Assembly: GCA_016124315.1 (NCBI GenBank)
Contig: WGNW01000028.1
Coordinates: 1-41,452, forward strand
DNA from: Alphaproteobacteria bacterium
Lineage (GTDB): Bacteria; Pseudomonadota; Alphaproteobacteria; SMXS01
Direction of reading: 5' to 3'
Length of the DNA: 41,452 nucleotides
The notes under the pieces are model-generated. The model saw only the letters and a list, made by a program, of their open reading frames with translations, was not told the origin of the DNA and did not search any database. A program made the position numbers and the translations under genes. Of this stretch, positions 14,812 to 22,473 are shown piece by piece; position 1 is the stretch's first letter, and every line of letters starts with the position of its first letter.

Positions 14812-15749
14812 CAGAATGCGTGTGCCTGGGCGCGGGCGGCGAACTGGCCGGCGATCTCGAAGAAGCCGTCGACCGTCTCCTGCACGATTTCGGCCACCGG
14901 CTTGACCTCGTGGATCAGGCCGATGCCCTGGCCGGCGAGGCCCAGGCTCGCCTCCATGTCGCCGGCGAAGTAAAGATCGAGGACGGAGCCGAAGCCTTTG
15001 GCACGGTCCATGATCCCCGCCTCGGCGATGGCCATGGACCGTTCGGTCTTCAGCGCCCGCACGCAGGGCGTCGACTTCTTGTTGAGTACCACGGTGCCGG
15101 TCTCGTCGCCGGTGACGATGGCCTGCTTGAAGTTGCGGTGCACCGGGCTTTCCAGCGAACTGACGAAGCGGGTGCCCATCTGCACGCCCTCGGCGCCGGC
15201 CGCGAAGGCCGCCGCCATGCCGCGCCCGTCGACGATGCCGCCGGCCGCCACCATGGGCAGGTCGGTCTTGTCGCGGATGCTCTGCAGCAGCACGGCGAGC
15301 GAGACCTCCTCCGGGTTCTTGTAGCCGCCGCCCTCGGCGCCCTCGACGACCAGGCCGTCGACTCCGGCGGCCACCGCCTTCATGGCCAGCGTCGCCGTCG
15401 GCACCGCGTGATAGACGACGATGTCGTGCTTCTTCAGCTTCTCGATGTACTTGGCCGGGCTGCCCGCCGAGGTGGTCACGAACTTCACGCCCTCGTCGAC
15501 CACCATGTCGACCATCCGCTCGTCGCGCAGGAACAGCAGCGCCAGATTGACGCCGAACGGCTTGTTGGTGAGCGTGCGCATCTTGCGGATCTCTTCCATG
15601 CACTGCTCGATCTCGCCGGACGAGGTCTCGATGATGCCCATCGCCCCGGCGTTGGAGACCGCCGAGGCAAGCTGGGACCGGGCGATCCAGCCCATGGGCG
15701 ACTGGATGATCGGGTACTGGGTACCGAGGTGGTCGAGGACGCGGTTCAT
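14811..15749 (-). CDS. FMN-dependent NAD(P)H oxidoreductase, nitronate monooxygenase-like (IpdC-like)
   Basis: 312 residues, FMN TIM barrel of the 2-nitropropane dioxygenase family. Evidence: IIQSPMGWIARSQLASAVSNAGAMGII, KPFGVNLALL, VEGAEGGGYKNP and the phosphate-binding VAAGGIVDGRGMAAAFAAGAEGVQMGTRF. True nitronate monooxygenases have a catalytic His after GG (GGH); here it is Tyr (GGGYKNP), so the common label is doubtful. The overall pattern is closer to the IpdC-type flavoproteins of steroid-ring degradation, as I remember them. ATG at 15749 has AGGGAAG upstream. It is divergent from the SDR gene across 91 bp. Confidence 0.8.
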   Translation of the reverse strand: MNRVLDHLGTQYPIIQSPMGWIARSQLASAVSNAGAMGIIETSSGEIEQCMEEIRKMRTLTNKPFGVNLALLFLRDERMVDMVVDEGVKFVTTSAGSPAKYIEKLKKHDIVVYHAVPTATLAMKAVAAGVDGLVVEGAEGGGYKNPEEVSLAVLLQSIRDKTDLPMVAAGGIVDGRGMAAAFAAGAEGVQMGTRFVSSLESPVHRNFKQAIVTGDETGTVVLNKKSTPCVRALKTERSMAIAEAGIMDRAKGFGSVLDLYFAGDMEASLGLAGQGIGLIHEVKPVAEIVQETVDGFFEIAGQFAARAQAHAF

Positions 15750-15788
15750 GGGACTTCCCTGAAAGTGAATTTATACGGTCTTTTTTCA

Positions 15789-15803
15789 GCACGCTTATCG
15801 TGC
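15789..15803. promoter_or_regulatory. Inverted repeat in the NMO-like/SDR divergent promoter
   Basis: GCACG-CTTAT-CGTGC, a perfect 5-5-5 inverted repeat near the middle of the 91-bp intergenic region. On the minus strand TATAAA (15766-15761) precedes the flavoprotein gene. Possible operator for the TetR protein encoded at 17929, but no second copy of the motif was found. Confidence 0.3.
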
Positions 15804-15840
15804 ATAGTGTGGGCGGCAAATCAACGGGGAACAGTCACGC

Positions 15841-16611
15841 GTGAACGCACTATTCGACATATCCGGCAAGGTTGCCCTGGTCACCGGCGGATCGAGCGGC
15901 ATCGGCAAGATGATCGCCACCGGCTTCGCCGCCAACGGCGCCAAGGTCTACATCGCCTCGCGCAAGCTCGCTGTGTGCGAGCAGGTGGCCGAGGAGCTTT
16001 CCCGCGTCGGCACCTGCCTGCCGCTGCAGGCCGACCTCTCGACCCATGACGGCGTGCTCGCCCTTGCCGAGCGGATGACGTCGCTGGAGCCCGGGCTCGA
16101 CGTGCTGGTGAACAACTCGGGCGCCGCCTGGGGCGCACCGTTCGACGATTTCCCCGAAGCCGGCTGGGACAAGGTCTACGACCTCAACGTCAAGGCGCCG
16201 TTCTTCCTGATCCAGCAGTTGCGCGGCGCGCTGCGCGCGGCCGGTTCGTTCGAGCGCCCCTCGAAGGTGATCAACATCGCCTCCATCAACGGCCTGACCG
16301 TGCCCGACATGGAGACCTACTCCTACTCGTCTTCGAAGGCGGCGCTGATCCACCTGACCCGGGTGTTGGCCCGCGAACTGGCGAAGGACCACATCCGGGT
16401 CAACGCCATCGCACCCGGCCCCTTCCCGAGCCGGATGATGGCCGAGACTATCGAGAAGACCCGCGACAGAATCCTGGCGCGGGTACCCGCCGGGCGGCTG
16501 GGGCGACCCGAGGACGCCGCCGGCGTCGCCATCTTCCTGGCCTCCCGCGCCAGCGACTACGTCCACGGCGCCGTCATCCCCATGGACGGCGGCTCGTCCA
16601 CCACGGTCTGA
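15841..16611 (+). CDS. SDR family NAD(P)-dependent oxidoreductase
   Basis: 256 residues, classical short-chain dehydrogenase. Cofactor motif TGGSSGIG (about residues 16-23), NNSGA, and catalytic Ser-Tyr-Lys with YSYSSSKAA; the C-terminus ends PMDGGSSTTV, typical of FabG-like hydroxyacyl reductases. It starts with GTG; GGGGAA lies 9-14 nt upstream. Predicted to interconvert a hydroxyl and keto group, possibly on an acyl-CoA, given that the acyl-CoA dehydrogenase gene follows after only 7 nt. Specific substrate unknown. Confidence 0.9.
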   Translation: MNALFDISGKVALVTGGSSGIGKMIATGFAANGAKVYIASRKLAVCEQVAEELSRVGTCLPLQADLSTHDGVLALAERMTSLEPGLDVLVNNSGAAWGAPFDDFPEAGWDKVYDLNVKAPFFLIQQLRGALRAAGSFERPSKVINIASINGLTVPDMETYSYSSSKAALIHLTRVLARELAKDHIRVNAIAPGPFPSRMMAETIEKTRDRILARVPAGRLGRPEDAAGVAIFLASRASDYVHGAVIPMDGGSSTTV

Positions 16612-16618
16612 GGCGGCC

Positions 16619-17818
16619 ATGGACCTGGACTTCAGCCGCGAGGACCTGGCGTTCAGGGACGAGATCCGGCGTTTCATCGACGACAACCTGACCGACGAGC
16701 TGCGCCACGCGGCGATGACCCAGACGGCGATCTTCGCCGAGTTCGAGCCGACCATGCAGTGGCACCGCATCCTGCACCGCACGGGCTGGATCGCGCCGTC
16801 CTGGCCGAAGGAGCACGGCGGCACCGGCTGGTCGATCCCGCAACGCTACCTGTTCAACCGGGAGATGACGGAATCCTATGCGCCCAAGCCGCTGCCCAAC
16901 GGGCTGGGCATGGTGGGCCCGGTGATCATCAAGTTCGGCACCCCGGAGCAGCAGCAACGATACCTGCCGCGCATCCTGTCGGGGGACGACTACTGGGCGC
17001 AGGGCTATTCGGAGCCGGGCGCCGGCTCGGACCTGGCGTCGCTGCGCACGCGGGCCGTCGCCGACGGCGACCACTATGTGATCAACGGCTCGAAGATCTG
17101 GACCACCTATGCCCAGTATGCCCAGCGCATGTTCTGCCTGGTGCGCACCGGCGACCGCGGCAAGCCGCAGCAGGGCATCTCCTTCCTGCTGTTCGACATG
17201 GACCTGCCGGGTATCACCGTGGAGCCGATCATCACCCTGGGCGGCGACCACGAGGTCAACCAGGTGTTCTTCGACGACGTGCGCGTCCCCAAGTCGGGGC
17301 TGATCGGCGAGGAGAACAAGGGCTGGACCTACGCCAAGTACCTGCTGGAATGGGAGCGCGGCGCCGGCGCTTGGGCACCGCGCCTGGTGGCGGACCTGAA
17401 GCACCTGCGCCGCATTGCCGCGGCGGAGCGGTCCGGCGGCGCACGCCTCGCCGATGAGGCCGGGTTCGCCGCCGCCCTGAACGAGCTCGAGGTGGACCTG
17501 ATGGCGCTGGAGATGATCGAGCTGCGCATCATGTCGACGCTGTCGAAGGGCGGCTCGCCCGGGCCGGAAGCATCGATGATCAAGGTGCGCGGCTCGGAGG
17601 CCATGCAGCGGCTGACGACGCTCACCATGGAGACCGTCGCCTACTACGCGGCGCCGCACACCATCCACGACGTCCGCCGCCACAACCAGTCGCCCATCGG
17701 ACCGGCCTACGCGCCGGCCACCACGCCCCATTATCTCAACGCGCGGGCGGCCTCGATCTACGCCGGCACCAACGAGGTGCAGCGGGACATCATGGCCAAG
17801 CTCGTGCTGGGGCTTTAG
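16619..17818 (+). CDS. Acyl-CoA dehydrogenase
   Basis: 399 residues, full-length FAD enzyme of the ACAD fold. Evidence: MDLDFSREDLAFRDEIRRF helix start, GYSEPGAGSDLASLRT (flavin/substrate motif), YVINGSKIWTTYA, and C-terminal SIYAGTNEVQRDIMAK. At the position of the MCAD-type catalytic Glu (IYEGT) this enzyme has Ala (IYAGT); a Glu in YLLEWERG, aligned by eye with the base of isovaleryl-CoA dehydrogenase, could replace it. Forms an operon with the SDR gene. Desaturation of a branched, cyclic or phosphorylated acyl-CoA is possible; see the finding on the phosphotransferase pair. Confidence 0.92.
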   Translation: MDLDFSREDLAFRDEIRRFIDDNLTDELRHAAMTQTAIFAEFEPTMQWHRILHRTGWIAPSWPKEHGGTGWSIPQRYLFNREMTESYAPKPLPNGLGMVGPVIIKFGTPEQQQRYLPRILSGDDYWAQGYSEPGAGSDLASLRTRAVADGDHYVINGSKIWTTYAQYAQRMFCLVRTGDRGKPQQGISFLLFDMDLPGITVEPIITLGGDHEVNQVFFDDVRVPKSGLIGEENKGWTYAKYLLEWERGAGAWAPRLVADLKHLRRIAAAERSGGARLADEAGFAAALNELEVDLMALEMIELRIMSTLSKGGSPGPEASMIKVRGSEAMQRLTTLTMETVAYYAAPHTIHDVRRHNQSPIGPAYAPATTPHYLNARAASIYAGTNEVQRDIMAKLVLGL

Positions 17819-17879
17819 CCGCGACAGAAATTATAGTAATGATTAAGCGCGGATGACGAAAAAAGTTCGTTCGCGCGGA

Positions 17880-17893
17880 GCGGCTTAAGCCGC
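17880..17893. promoter_or_regulatory. 14-nt palindrome upstream of the TetR gene
   Basis: GCGGCTTAAGCCGC is a perfect palindrome 36 nt before the TetR start codon, in a 110-bp gap that also has an AT-rich stretch (TTATAGTAATGATTAA). Position fits an autoregulatory operator; it could also be a weak terminator for the acyl-CoA dehydrogenase operon. Confidence 0.4.
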
Positions 17894-17928
17894 CAACCGG
17901 GATAACTCGAACAGCGGGACGGCCCGTA

Positions 17929-18567
17929 ATGAACCAGGACAACCAGGCCCCGACCCGCGATGTCCGGCGCCACCAGACGAAAAAGAGCATCGCGACCCGC
18001 AACAGCATCCTGGACGCCACGATCCAGTGCTTCCTCGAACTCGGGTACCACCGCACGACGACGACGGAAATCGCCAAGCGCGCAAACGTCACCCGCGGCG
18101 CGGTGCAGTATTACTTCCCGACGACGCCTGACGTGCTGCGTGCCTCCATCGACCACATGATCGACCGGTGGATCGAGACCTACGCCGAGGAACTGCGCAA
18201 GATGCCGGCTTCCGCGAACAAGCTGACGAGCGGCGTCGACATCTACTGGCGGTTCGTCCAGCACCCGCTGTTCGTCGCCTGGCAGGAATTGCAGGCCGCC
18301 GCCCGCACCGATCCCGAACTGGCCGAGATCGTCGACGCCGGCGCCAGGCGCTACGACGAGCGGCGCCTGGAGCTGGGCCGCGAGGTCTATGGCGACGTCA
18401 CCACGGTCGACAATCCCGCGTTCGCGGTAGCCCGCGACCTGCTGCGCGTGGCGCTGGAAGGCCTGTCCGTCGCCAGCTTCGGCCATGACCGGGAAAAGCG
18501 GCAGGAAGCCGTGCTCGACCTGCTCAAGCAGATGATGGACCGGATGCTGGGCAGCACAAGCGCCTAG
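17929..18567 (+). CDS. TetR/AcrR family transcriptional regulator
   Basis: 212 residues. N-terminal DNA-binding domain at about residues 22-70: NSILDATIQCFLELGYHRTTTTEIAKRANVTRGAVQYYFPTTPDVLRA, the textbook TetR helix-turn-helix with the YYF turn. The C-terminal domain (residues 75-212) is a variable ligand-binding helical bundle; no ligand can be named. Ribosome-binding site is weak. It follows the SDR/acyl-CoA dehydrogenase operon and faces the minus-strand phosphotransferase pair beyond one orphan gene, so it is the natural candidate regulator of these genes. Confidence 0.92.
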   Translation: MNQDNQAPTRDVRRHQTKKSIATRNSILDATIQCFLELGYHRTTTTEIAKRANVTRGAVQYYFPTTPDVLRASIDHMIDRWIETYAEELRKMPASANKLTSGVDIYWRFVQHPLFVAWQELQAAARTDPELAEIVDAGARRYDERRLELGREVYGDVTTVDNPAFAVARDLLRVALEGLSVASFGHDREKRQEAVLDLLKQMMDRMLGSTSA

Positions 18568-18657
18568 ACGAGGAGGCTTCGGGCAGATCGCCCGAGTTCG
18601 GCCCCAGGGCCGACCCCGCCGACCGCAACTGTGGCCTGCCGGCTCACGTCACCACCG

Positions 18658-18677
18658 GCGGGCGGCGGTCCGCCCGC
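18658..18677 (-). terminator. GC-rich hairpin after the secreted orphan gene
   Basis: GCGGGCGG (18658-18665) and CCGCCCGC (18670-18677) form an 8-bp stem with a 4-nt loop, 14 nt beyond the stop codon of the minus-strand gene at 18692. It also lies between that gene and the convergent TetR gene. There is no T-tract. Confidence 0.4.
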
Positions 18678-18691
18678 TACGGGCGCCCCAG

Positions 18692-19201
18692 TCACTGCAG
18701 GACAAAATCGTACTGCACGGATTGGTTCTTGACCTGCCGGGTGCATTCGGAAATAGCCGGAATGTCGCTGTTCATCGTGCAGTCCGTGCCGGTCATGTCG
18801 GGGCAGAGTTTGACACTTTTCGCCTTCACGTAGTAGGTGTCCGCCCCGACTGCTTTTTCCTTCCTTGCCATGGTCGTCACCGACAGCGGAATGGCTTTCC
18901 CGCCCCCGTCGGGAACAAACGTGAAGCGTATTTCAGCCTCGTTGTTGCTTACCTTGAAGGACATGTCCTTCTGGTCCATGACCGCATACTGATTCCCTAT
19001 GTGGACCTTCGTACCGTCGGGCTTCAGGTAGTCCCAGACAGCTCGCGTACTCTTCTCGTCCCGCTTGGCTCTGACGATCAGCTTTATTTCCGAGCCCTCG
19101 ACATTGCGCCAGTCGCCGGTCTTCCAGCAGGAGGCGGCATAGGCGCTCCCGGAGAACAGGAGGGACAGAGCTAGGCACGAGGCAAAAATGTATCTGGACA
19201 T
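18692..19201 (-). CDS. Secreted protein of unknown function in a lower-GC patch
   Basis: 169 residues. Sec signal peptide MSRYIFASCLALSLLFSGSAYA, cleavage before ASCW; mature domain of about 147 residues with four cysteines (SCWKTGDW, KLCPD, TDCTM, SECTRQ), likely two disulfides, and alternating beta-strand character (SFKVSNNEAEIRFTF; TYYVKAKSVKL). No recognised family. Hand-counted 60-base lines in and just upstream of this gene give 52-62% GC against 68-70% for flanking genes, so it may have been acquired separately. It stands alone, with about 184 bp of featureless sequence (19202-19385) upstream. Confidence 0.65.
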   Translation of the reverse strand: MSRYIFASCLALSLLFSGSAYAASCWKTGDWRNVEGSEIKLIVRAKRDEKSTRAVWDYLKPDGTKVHIGNQYAVMDQKDMSFKVSNNEAEIRFTFVPDGGGKAIPLSVTTMARKEKAVGADTYYVKAKSVKLCPDMTGTDCTMNSDIPAISECTRQVKNQSVQYDFVLQ

Positions 19202-19385
19202 GGCAACCCGTCCTCATCTTGGCGTTCAAGACGAACCGCTTGATTTCTAGGCGAATTCGGCTGAACAACAGGGGAACGTGATTGTGGTGACTGATGGTGT
19301 CGGAAGTCAATTACCGGTGCAGTAATCGTCTCGTCCGCCGGCCGACCGGCACTCGACACCGAGCGCTCATTGAACTTGCGCGGTA

Positions 19386-19760
19386 TTACTCACCGTTGAG
19401 CTTCGCATAGGCTGAGTAGCGCGGGTTGTCGACGCCCAAATTCTCCAGCGCGACGAGGCGCAGGTGCTCCAGCAGCGCAGCGTCGTCCAGGTCCCTGCCG
19501 CCATTCCGGATCTGCTCGCACAGTTCCCGGTTCAGCGCCCGCGGGTCGCCGTCGTGCCCGAGCAATCCGGCGAGCCGTGCGTGCTGCGCCTGCTCGATCT
19601 CCGGCGACCGGGCGACTTCCCGCCGGACGGCGGCGATGACGTTGGCGGCGACACGGGAGTGGAAGTTGAGGTGGCCGCTGACGGCCGGCATCACCTTCTC
19701 GCGGAGGAATTCCTCGACGGCCTCGAGCAGTTCGTCGGCAGTGGGACGGTCGGCGCGCAT
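19386..19760 (-). CDS. DUF6285 family protein, partner of the phosphotransferase
   Basis: 124 residues, helical and cytoplasmic: DELLEAVEEFLREKVMPAVSGHLNFHSRVAANVIAAVRREV is the recognisable DUF6285 core. The start at 19760 shares bases with the stop codon of the upstream phosphotransferase (TGATG), so the two are co-translated. This tight pairing recurs in the family. In the Pseudomonas putida levulinate pathway a phosphotransferase (LvaA) needs a small partner (LvaB) to phosphorylate 4-hydroxyvaleryl-CoA; this protein is of similar size and position, so a kinase-supporting role is inferred. No catalytic motif is visible. Confidence 0.8.
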   Translation of the reverse strand: MRADRPTADELLEAVEEFLREKVMPAVSGHLNFHSRVAANVIAAVRREVARSPEIEQAQHARLAGLLGHDGDPRALNRELCEQIRNGGRDLDDAALLEHLRLVALENLGVDNPRYSAYAKLNGE

Positions 19761-20761
19761 CAGCGTCTCCCCAGCAGGATCATCAGGTCGGCCTCGCATT
19801 CCGACGATCGCCGGCCGATGGCCGGCCGCTCCACCGAGCGGTCGTGGCCCGTCAGGTGGGTGAATGCCATGCCGCGGCAGGTGACGCCCCAGCGCAGGCT
19901 GCCGAAAATCTCCCAGAACTTCACCCGCTCCGGGTCGACCGGCACGCCGCTGGCGCGCTCATAAGCTTCGAACAGTTCCTCGCGGCGGCCGAAGCCGCCG
20001 ACCGGCCTGTCGATGTTGCCGAACCGCCACGAATTGACGCAGATCCAGGCCAGGTCCTCCATGGGGTCCCCGAAATGGGCGATCTCCCAGTCGAGCACCA
20101 CGCGCACGCCCTCGGGCCCGAAGATGATGTTGCCGTTGCGGAAGTCGCCGTGCACCAAGGTGACGCGGTCGCGCGCCGGCACCCGCTCCTTCAGCCAGCG
20201 GAACGCATAGTCGAACACCGGCGACGGCGACCATTGCAGGAAGAACTTCTCGTAGGCCTCCCAGGTGTTCCGCCACTGCTGTTCGGGCGTGATCTCAGGC
20301 AGGAAATCCAGCTCGCCCATGGGCACCGCATGGATCGAGGCCGCCACCTCGCCGCACTGGCCCGCCAGCTTGGGCCGGGCCTCGGCATAGAGGTCGTCGC
20401 GAAGGATGCGCGGCGCCAGGGTCTCGCCGGCCACCCGGTCCATGACGAAGCCGACGCCCAGGCCGTCTTCCTCTTCCAGAACGTAGCGCACGTTGGGCGC
20501 CTTGACGCCGTGGTCGTGGCAGATCTGGATGAGCCGTGCCTCTCGCACCTGGCCGATGGCGGTCGAGCGGTTCTCGGGCACCCCGCCGGGCGCACGGCGC
20601 AGGATCAGCGGCTGCGGTGCGCCCGTACCTGCGGCGTCGAACGACCATGTCTCCTGGGAAGCGCCCGCCGAAAGCCGGCGCAGATCGGCGATGCCGGTGG
20701 TGCCCTCGAGATGCCGGCGTGTCGCCGCCGCCAGTGCCGCCTCGAACTCTGCCTCAGCCAT
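19760..20761 (-). CDS. Phosphotransferase family protein (APH-like, LvaA/ACAD10-11 kinase-like)
   Basis: 333 residues with the aminoglycoside-phosphotransferase kinase fold. N-lobe ATP-binding segment LRRLSAGASQETWSF and ILRRAPGG; catalytic loop LVHGDFRNGNIIF (HGD..N) and metal-binding VLDWEIAHFGDPMEDLAW in the C-lobe. Related proteins phosphorylate hydroxyacyl-CoAs (LvaA; kinase domains of ACAD10/11) rather than antibiotics, and the neighbourhood of acyl-CoA enzymes favours that role. The ATG at 20761 has GAGG 5-8 nt upstream; an ATG 12 nt further up (20773) is possible, and the frame open to 20839 is unsupported. Co-translated with the DUF6285 gene. Confidence 0.88.
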   Translation of the reverse strand: MAEAEFEAALAAATRRHLEGTTGIADLRRLSAGASQETWSFDAAGTGAPQPLILRRAPGGVPENRSTAIGQVREARLIQICHDHGVKAPNVRYVLEEEDGLGVGFVMDRVAGETLAPRILRDDLYAEARPKLAGQCGEVAASIHAVPMGELDFLPEITPEQQWRNTWEAYEKFFLQWSPSPVFDYAFRWLKERVPARDRVTLVHGDFRNGNIIFGPEGVRVVLDWEIAHFGDPMEDLAWICVNSWRFGNIDRPVGGFGRREELFEAYERASGVPVDPERVKFWEIFGSLRWGVTCRGMAFTHLTGHDRSVERPAIGRRSSECEADLMILLGRR

Positions 20762-21064
20762 CGATCCTCGCATCTCCAATGTCCGTCGTCCCCGGGGCCG
20801 TCCGGCTCCGCCGAAGCCTTCGCCCGCCACGCCCCGCATTCAGCAGGCGCCGCCGTCCAGGATCGGTGAGAGAGCGCTGTCGGCCAGCCGTCCCGCCCTG
20901 CGGCAGGCGGCCTCCCCGCGGCCGGCGGTTATCGTGCAGGCGGCTTGAACCATTGCAAGAATTTTCTGCGAGATTTTCGCGCATGCTCCTTGCCAGCAGG
21001 CACCTGCGCACCTACAACAACCGCGGTTGCCCGCCGGTTGCGCATCGTTTGAGAAAGGCCCTCC
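20762..21064. other. 303-bp divergent intergenic region
   Basis: Lies between the phosphotransferase and MFS start codons. It holds the putative plus-strand promoter at 20990-21018 and a small GCGA-N5-TCGC inverted repeat near 20968-20980. I see no coding potential or RNA gene that I can support in the rest. Confidence 0.5.
20990..21018 (+). promoter_or_regulatory. Sigma-70-type promoter for the MFS/hopanoid gene string
   Basis: TTGCCA (20990-20995), 17-nt spacer, TACAAC (21013-21018); five and four matches to the consensus hexamers with ideal spacing, about 46 nt before the GTG start of the MFS gene. It could serve hpnC and hpnB by read-through. Confidence 0.45.
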
Positions 21065-22405
21065 GTGATCCCCTCCAAGGCCGCCGGTCCGGGCGTCGTT
21101 CCGGAGCAAACGGCGCAGTACCCCTGGTACGTCCTGGGCCTTCTGACATTGGTGTTCGCGTTCGGCCACATGGACCGCAACATCGTTGCGATCCTGCTCA
21201 ATTCCATCGCCACCGACCTCGGCCTCACCGACTGGGAGGCCGGCGCCATCTCGGGCCTCGCCTTCGGCCTCACCTACATCCTGCTGGGCATCCCGCTGGC
21301 CTGGCTCGCCGACCGGTCGAACCGCAAGCGCATCATCAGTATCTCGCTCGGGCTGTGGAGCGTGATGACGGCGCTGTGCGGCTTCACGCAGACCGCGCTG
21401 CAGCTGTTCTTCGCCCGCATGGGCGTCGGCATCGGCGAGGCCGGTTGCGTGCCGGCATCCCAGTCGATCATCGCCGACTACTTTCCCAAGGAGCGGCGCG
21501 CCTTCGCGCTGGGGGTCTTCGGACTGGGGATCCCGATCGGCACCCTGGCCGGCTTCGCGCTGGGCGGGCTGATCAACGACGCCTACGGCTGGCGCCATGC
21601 GCTCATCATCGTCGGCGGCCCCGGTCTTATCGCGGCGGTGATCCTGCAGCTGACCCTGCGCGAGCCCCGCCGCGGCCTGTCCGACCGGGTTGAGCCGCTG
21701 GGCGGCTATCCGCCGCCGCCCTTCAGCGAGACCATCCTCTTCCTCGTCCGTCGCCGGTCGCTGCTGCACCTGGTGCTGGGCACGTCGCTCATCGTGTTCG
21801 GCGGCTACGGCTCGCAGACCTGGATTCCCGCCTTCTTCGAGCGGTCGCACGGGCTGACCTCCGGCGAGATCGGGGTGATGCTTGGTCCGTCGCTGATCAT
21901 CGGCGGGGTCGGCGGCACTCTGCTGGGCGGCTTGCTGGCCGACAGGCTGTCTGCCAAGGATGTGCGGTGGTATGTCTGGATCCCGGCCATCGCCATGATC
22001 CCCGCGATCCCGGTCTCGGCGCTGGCGCTGCTGCTGCCGTCCACGGTCTACACGATCGCCGGCCTGCCCATCCATGCCTACGCCATCGCCATCGCCCTGA
22101 TGGCGCTGCCCGGCGCCGCCTATTCCTGCTACCTGGGTCCCGCCAACGCCGTACTGCAGCTGATGGTGCCGCTGCGGATGCGCGCCACCACCGTGGCCAT
22201 CTTCCTGATGATCACCAATCTGGTGGGCATGGGCCTGGGTCCCGTGGCCGTGGGCGCGGTGAGCGATTTCATGAACGCCCGCTTCGGCCAGGAATCGCTG
22301 CGCTACACCATGCTGTCCTTCCTGTTCATCTACGCCTGGGCCGCTCTCCACTACTACCTTGCCGGCAGGAGCCTGCAGCAGGATCTGGACGCGCAGTACC
22401 GGTAG
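21065..22405 (+). CDS. MFS transporter, spinster-like
   Basis: 446 residues with about twelve membrane helices. Helix 1 ends in FGHMDRNIVAILLNSIATDLGL, followed by the MFS signature LAWLADRSNRKR between helices 2 and 3 and RMGVGIGEAGCVPASQSIIADYFPKERR, which is characteristic of the spinster-type branch. Starts with GTG; AAGG lies about 7 nt upstream. It sits 68 bp before hpnC on the same strand, so co-transcription with squalene-synthesis genes is possible. Substrates of bacterial spinster-like proteins are largely unknown; lipids are substrates for eukaryotic members. Confidence 0.88.
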   Translation: MIPSKAAGPGVVPEQTAQYPWYVLGLLTLVFAFGHMDRNIVAILLNSIATDLGLTDWEAGAISGLAFGLTYILLGIPLAWLADRSNRKRIISISLGLWSVMTALCGFTQTALQLFFARMGVGIGEAGCVPASQSIIADYFPKERRAFALGVFGLGIPIGTLAGFALGGLINDAYGWRHALIIVGGPGLIAAVILQLTLREPRRGLSDRVEPLGGYPPPPFSETILFLVRRRSLLHLVLGTSLIVFGGYGSQTWIPAFFERSHGLTSGEIGVMLGPSLIIGGVGGTLLGGLLADRLSAKDVRWYVWIPAIAMIPAIPVSALALLLPSTVYTIAGLPIHAYAIAIALMALPGAAYSCYLGPANAVLQLMVPLRMRATTVAIFLMITNLVGMGLGPVAVGAVSDFMNARFGQESLRYTMLSFLFIYAWAALHYYLAGRSLQQDLDAQYR

Positions 22406-22473
22406 GCTGGCGCGGGCGCGCAGGACGCGATATTCCTGCCGGGCACGGCAACGCCACGGGAGCACGCGGAAAC

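Noticed and set aside
17830-17850. TATAAT on the minus strand between the acyl-CoA dehydrogenase and TetR genes
   Set aside because: No -35 element at the right distance and it would only drive antisense transcription.
20840-22465. 541-codon open frame opposite the MFS gene
   Set aside because: Low-complexity Gln/Gly/Arg/His translation with no motif; the plus-strand MFS protein is clear.
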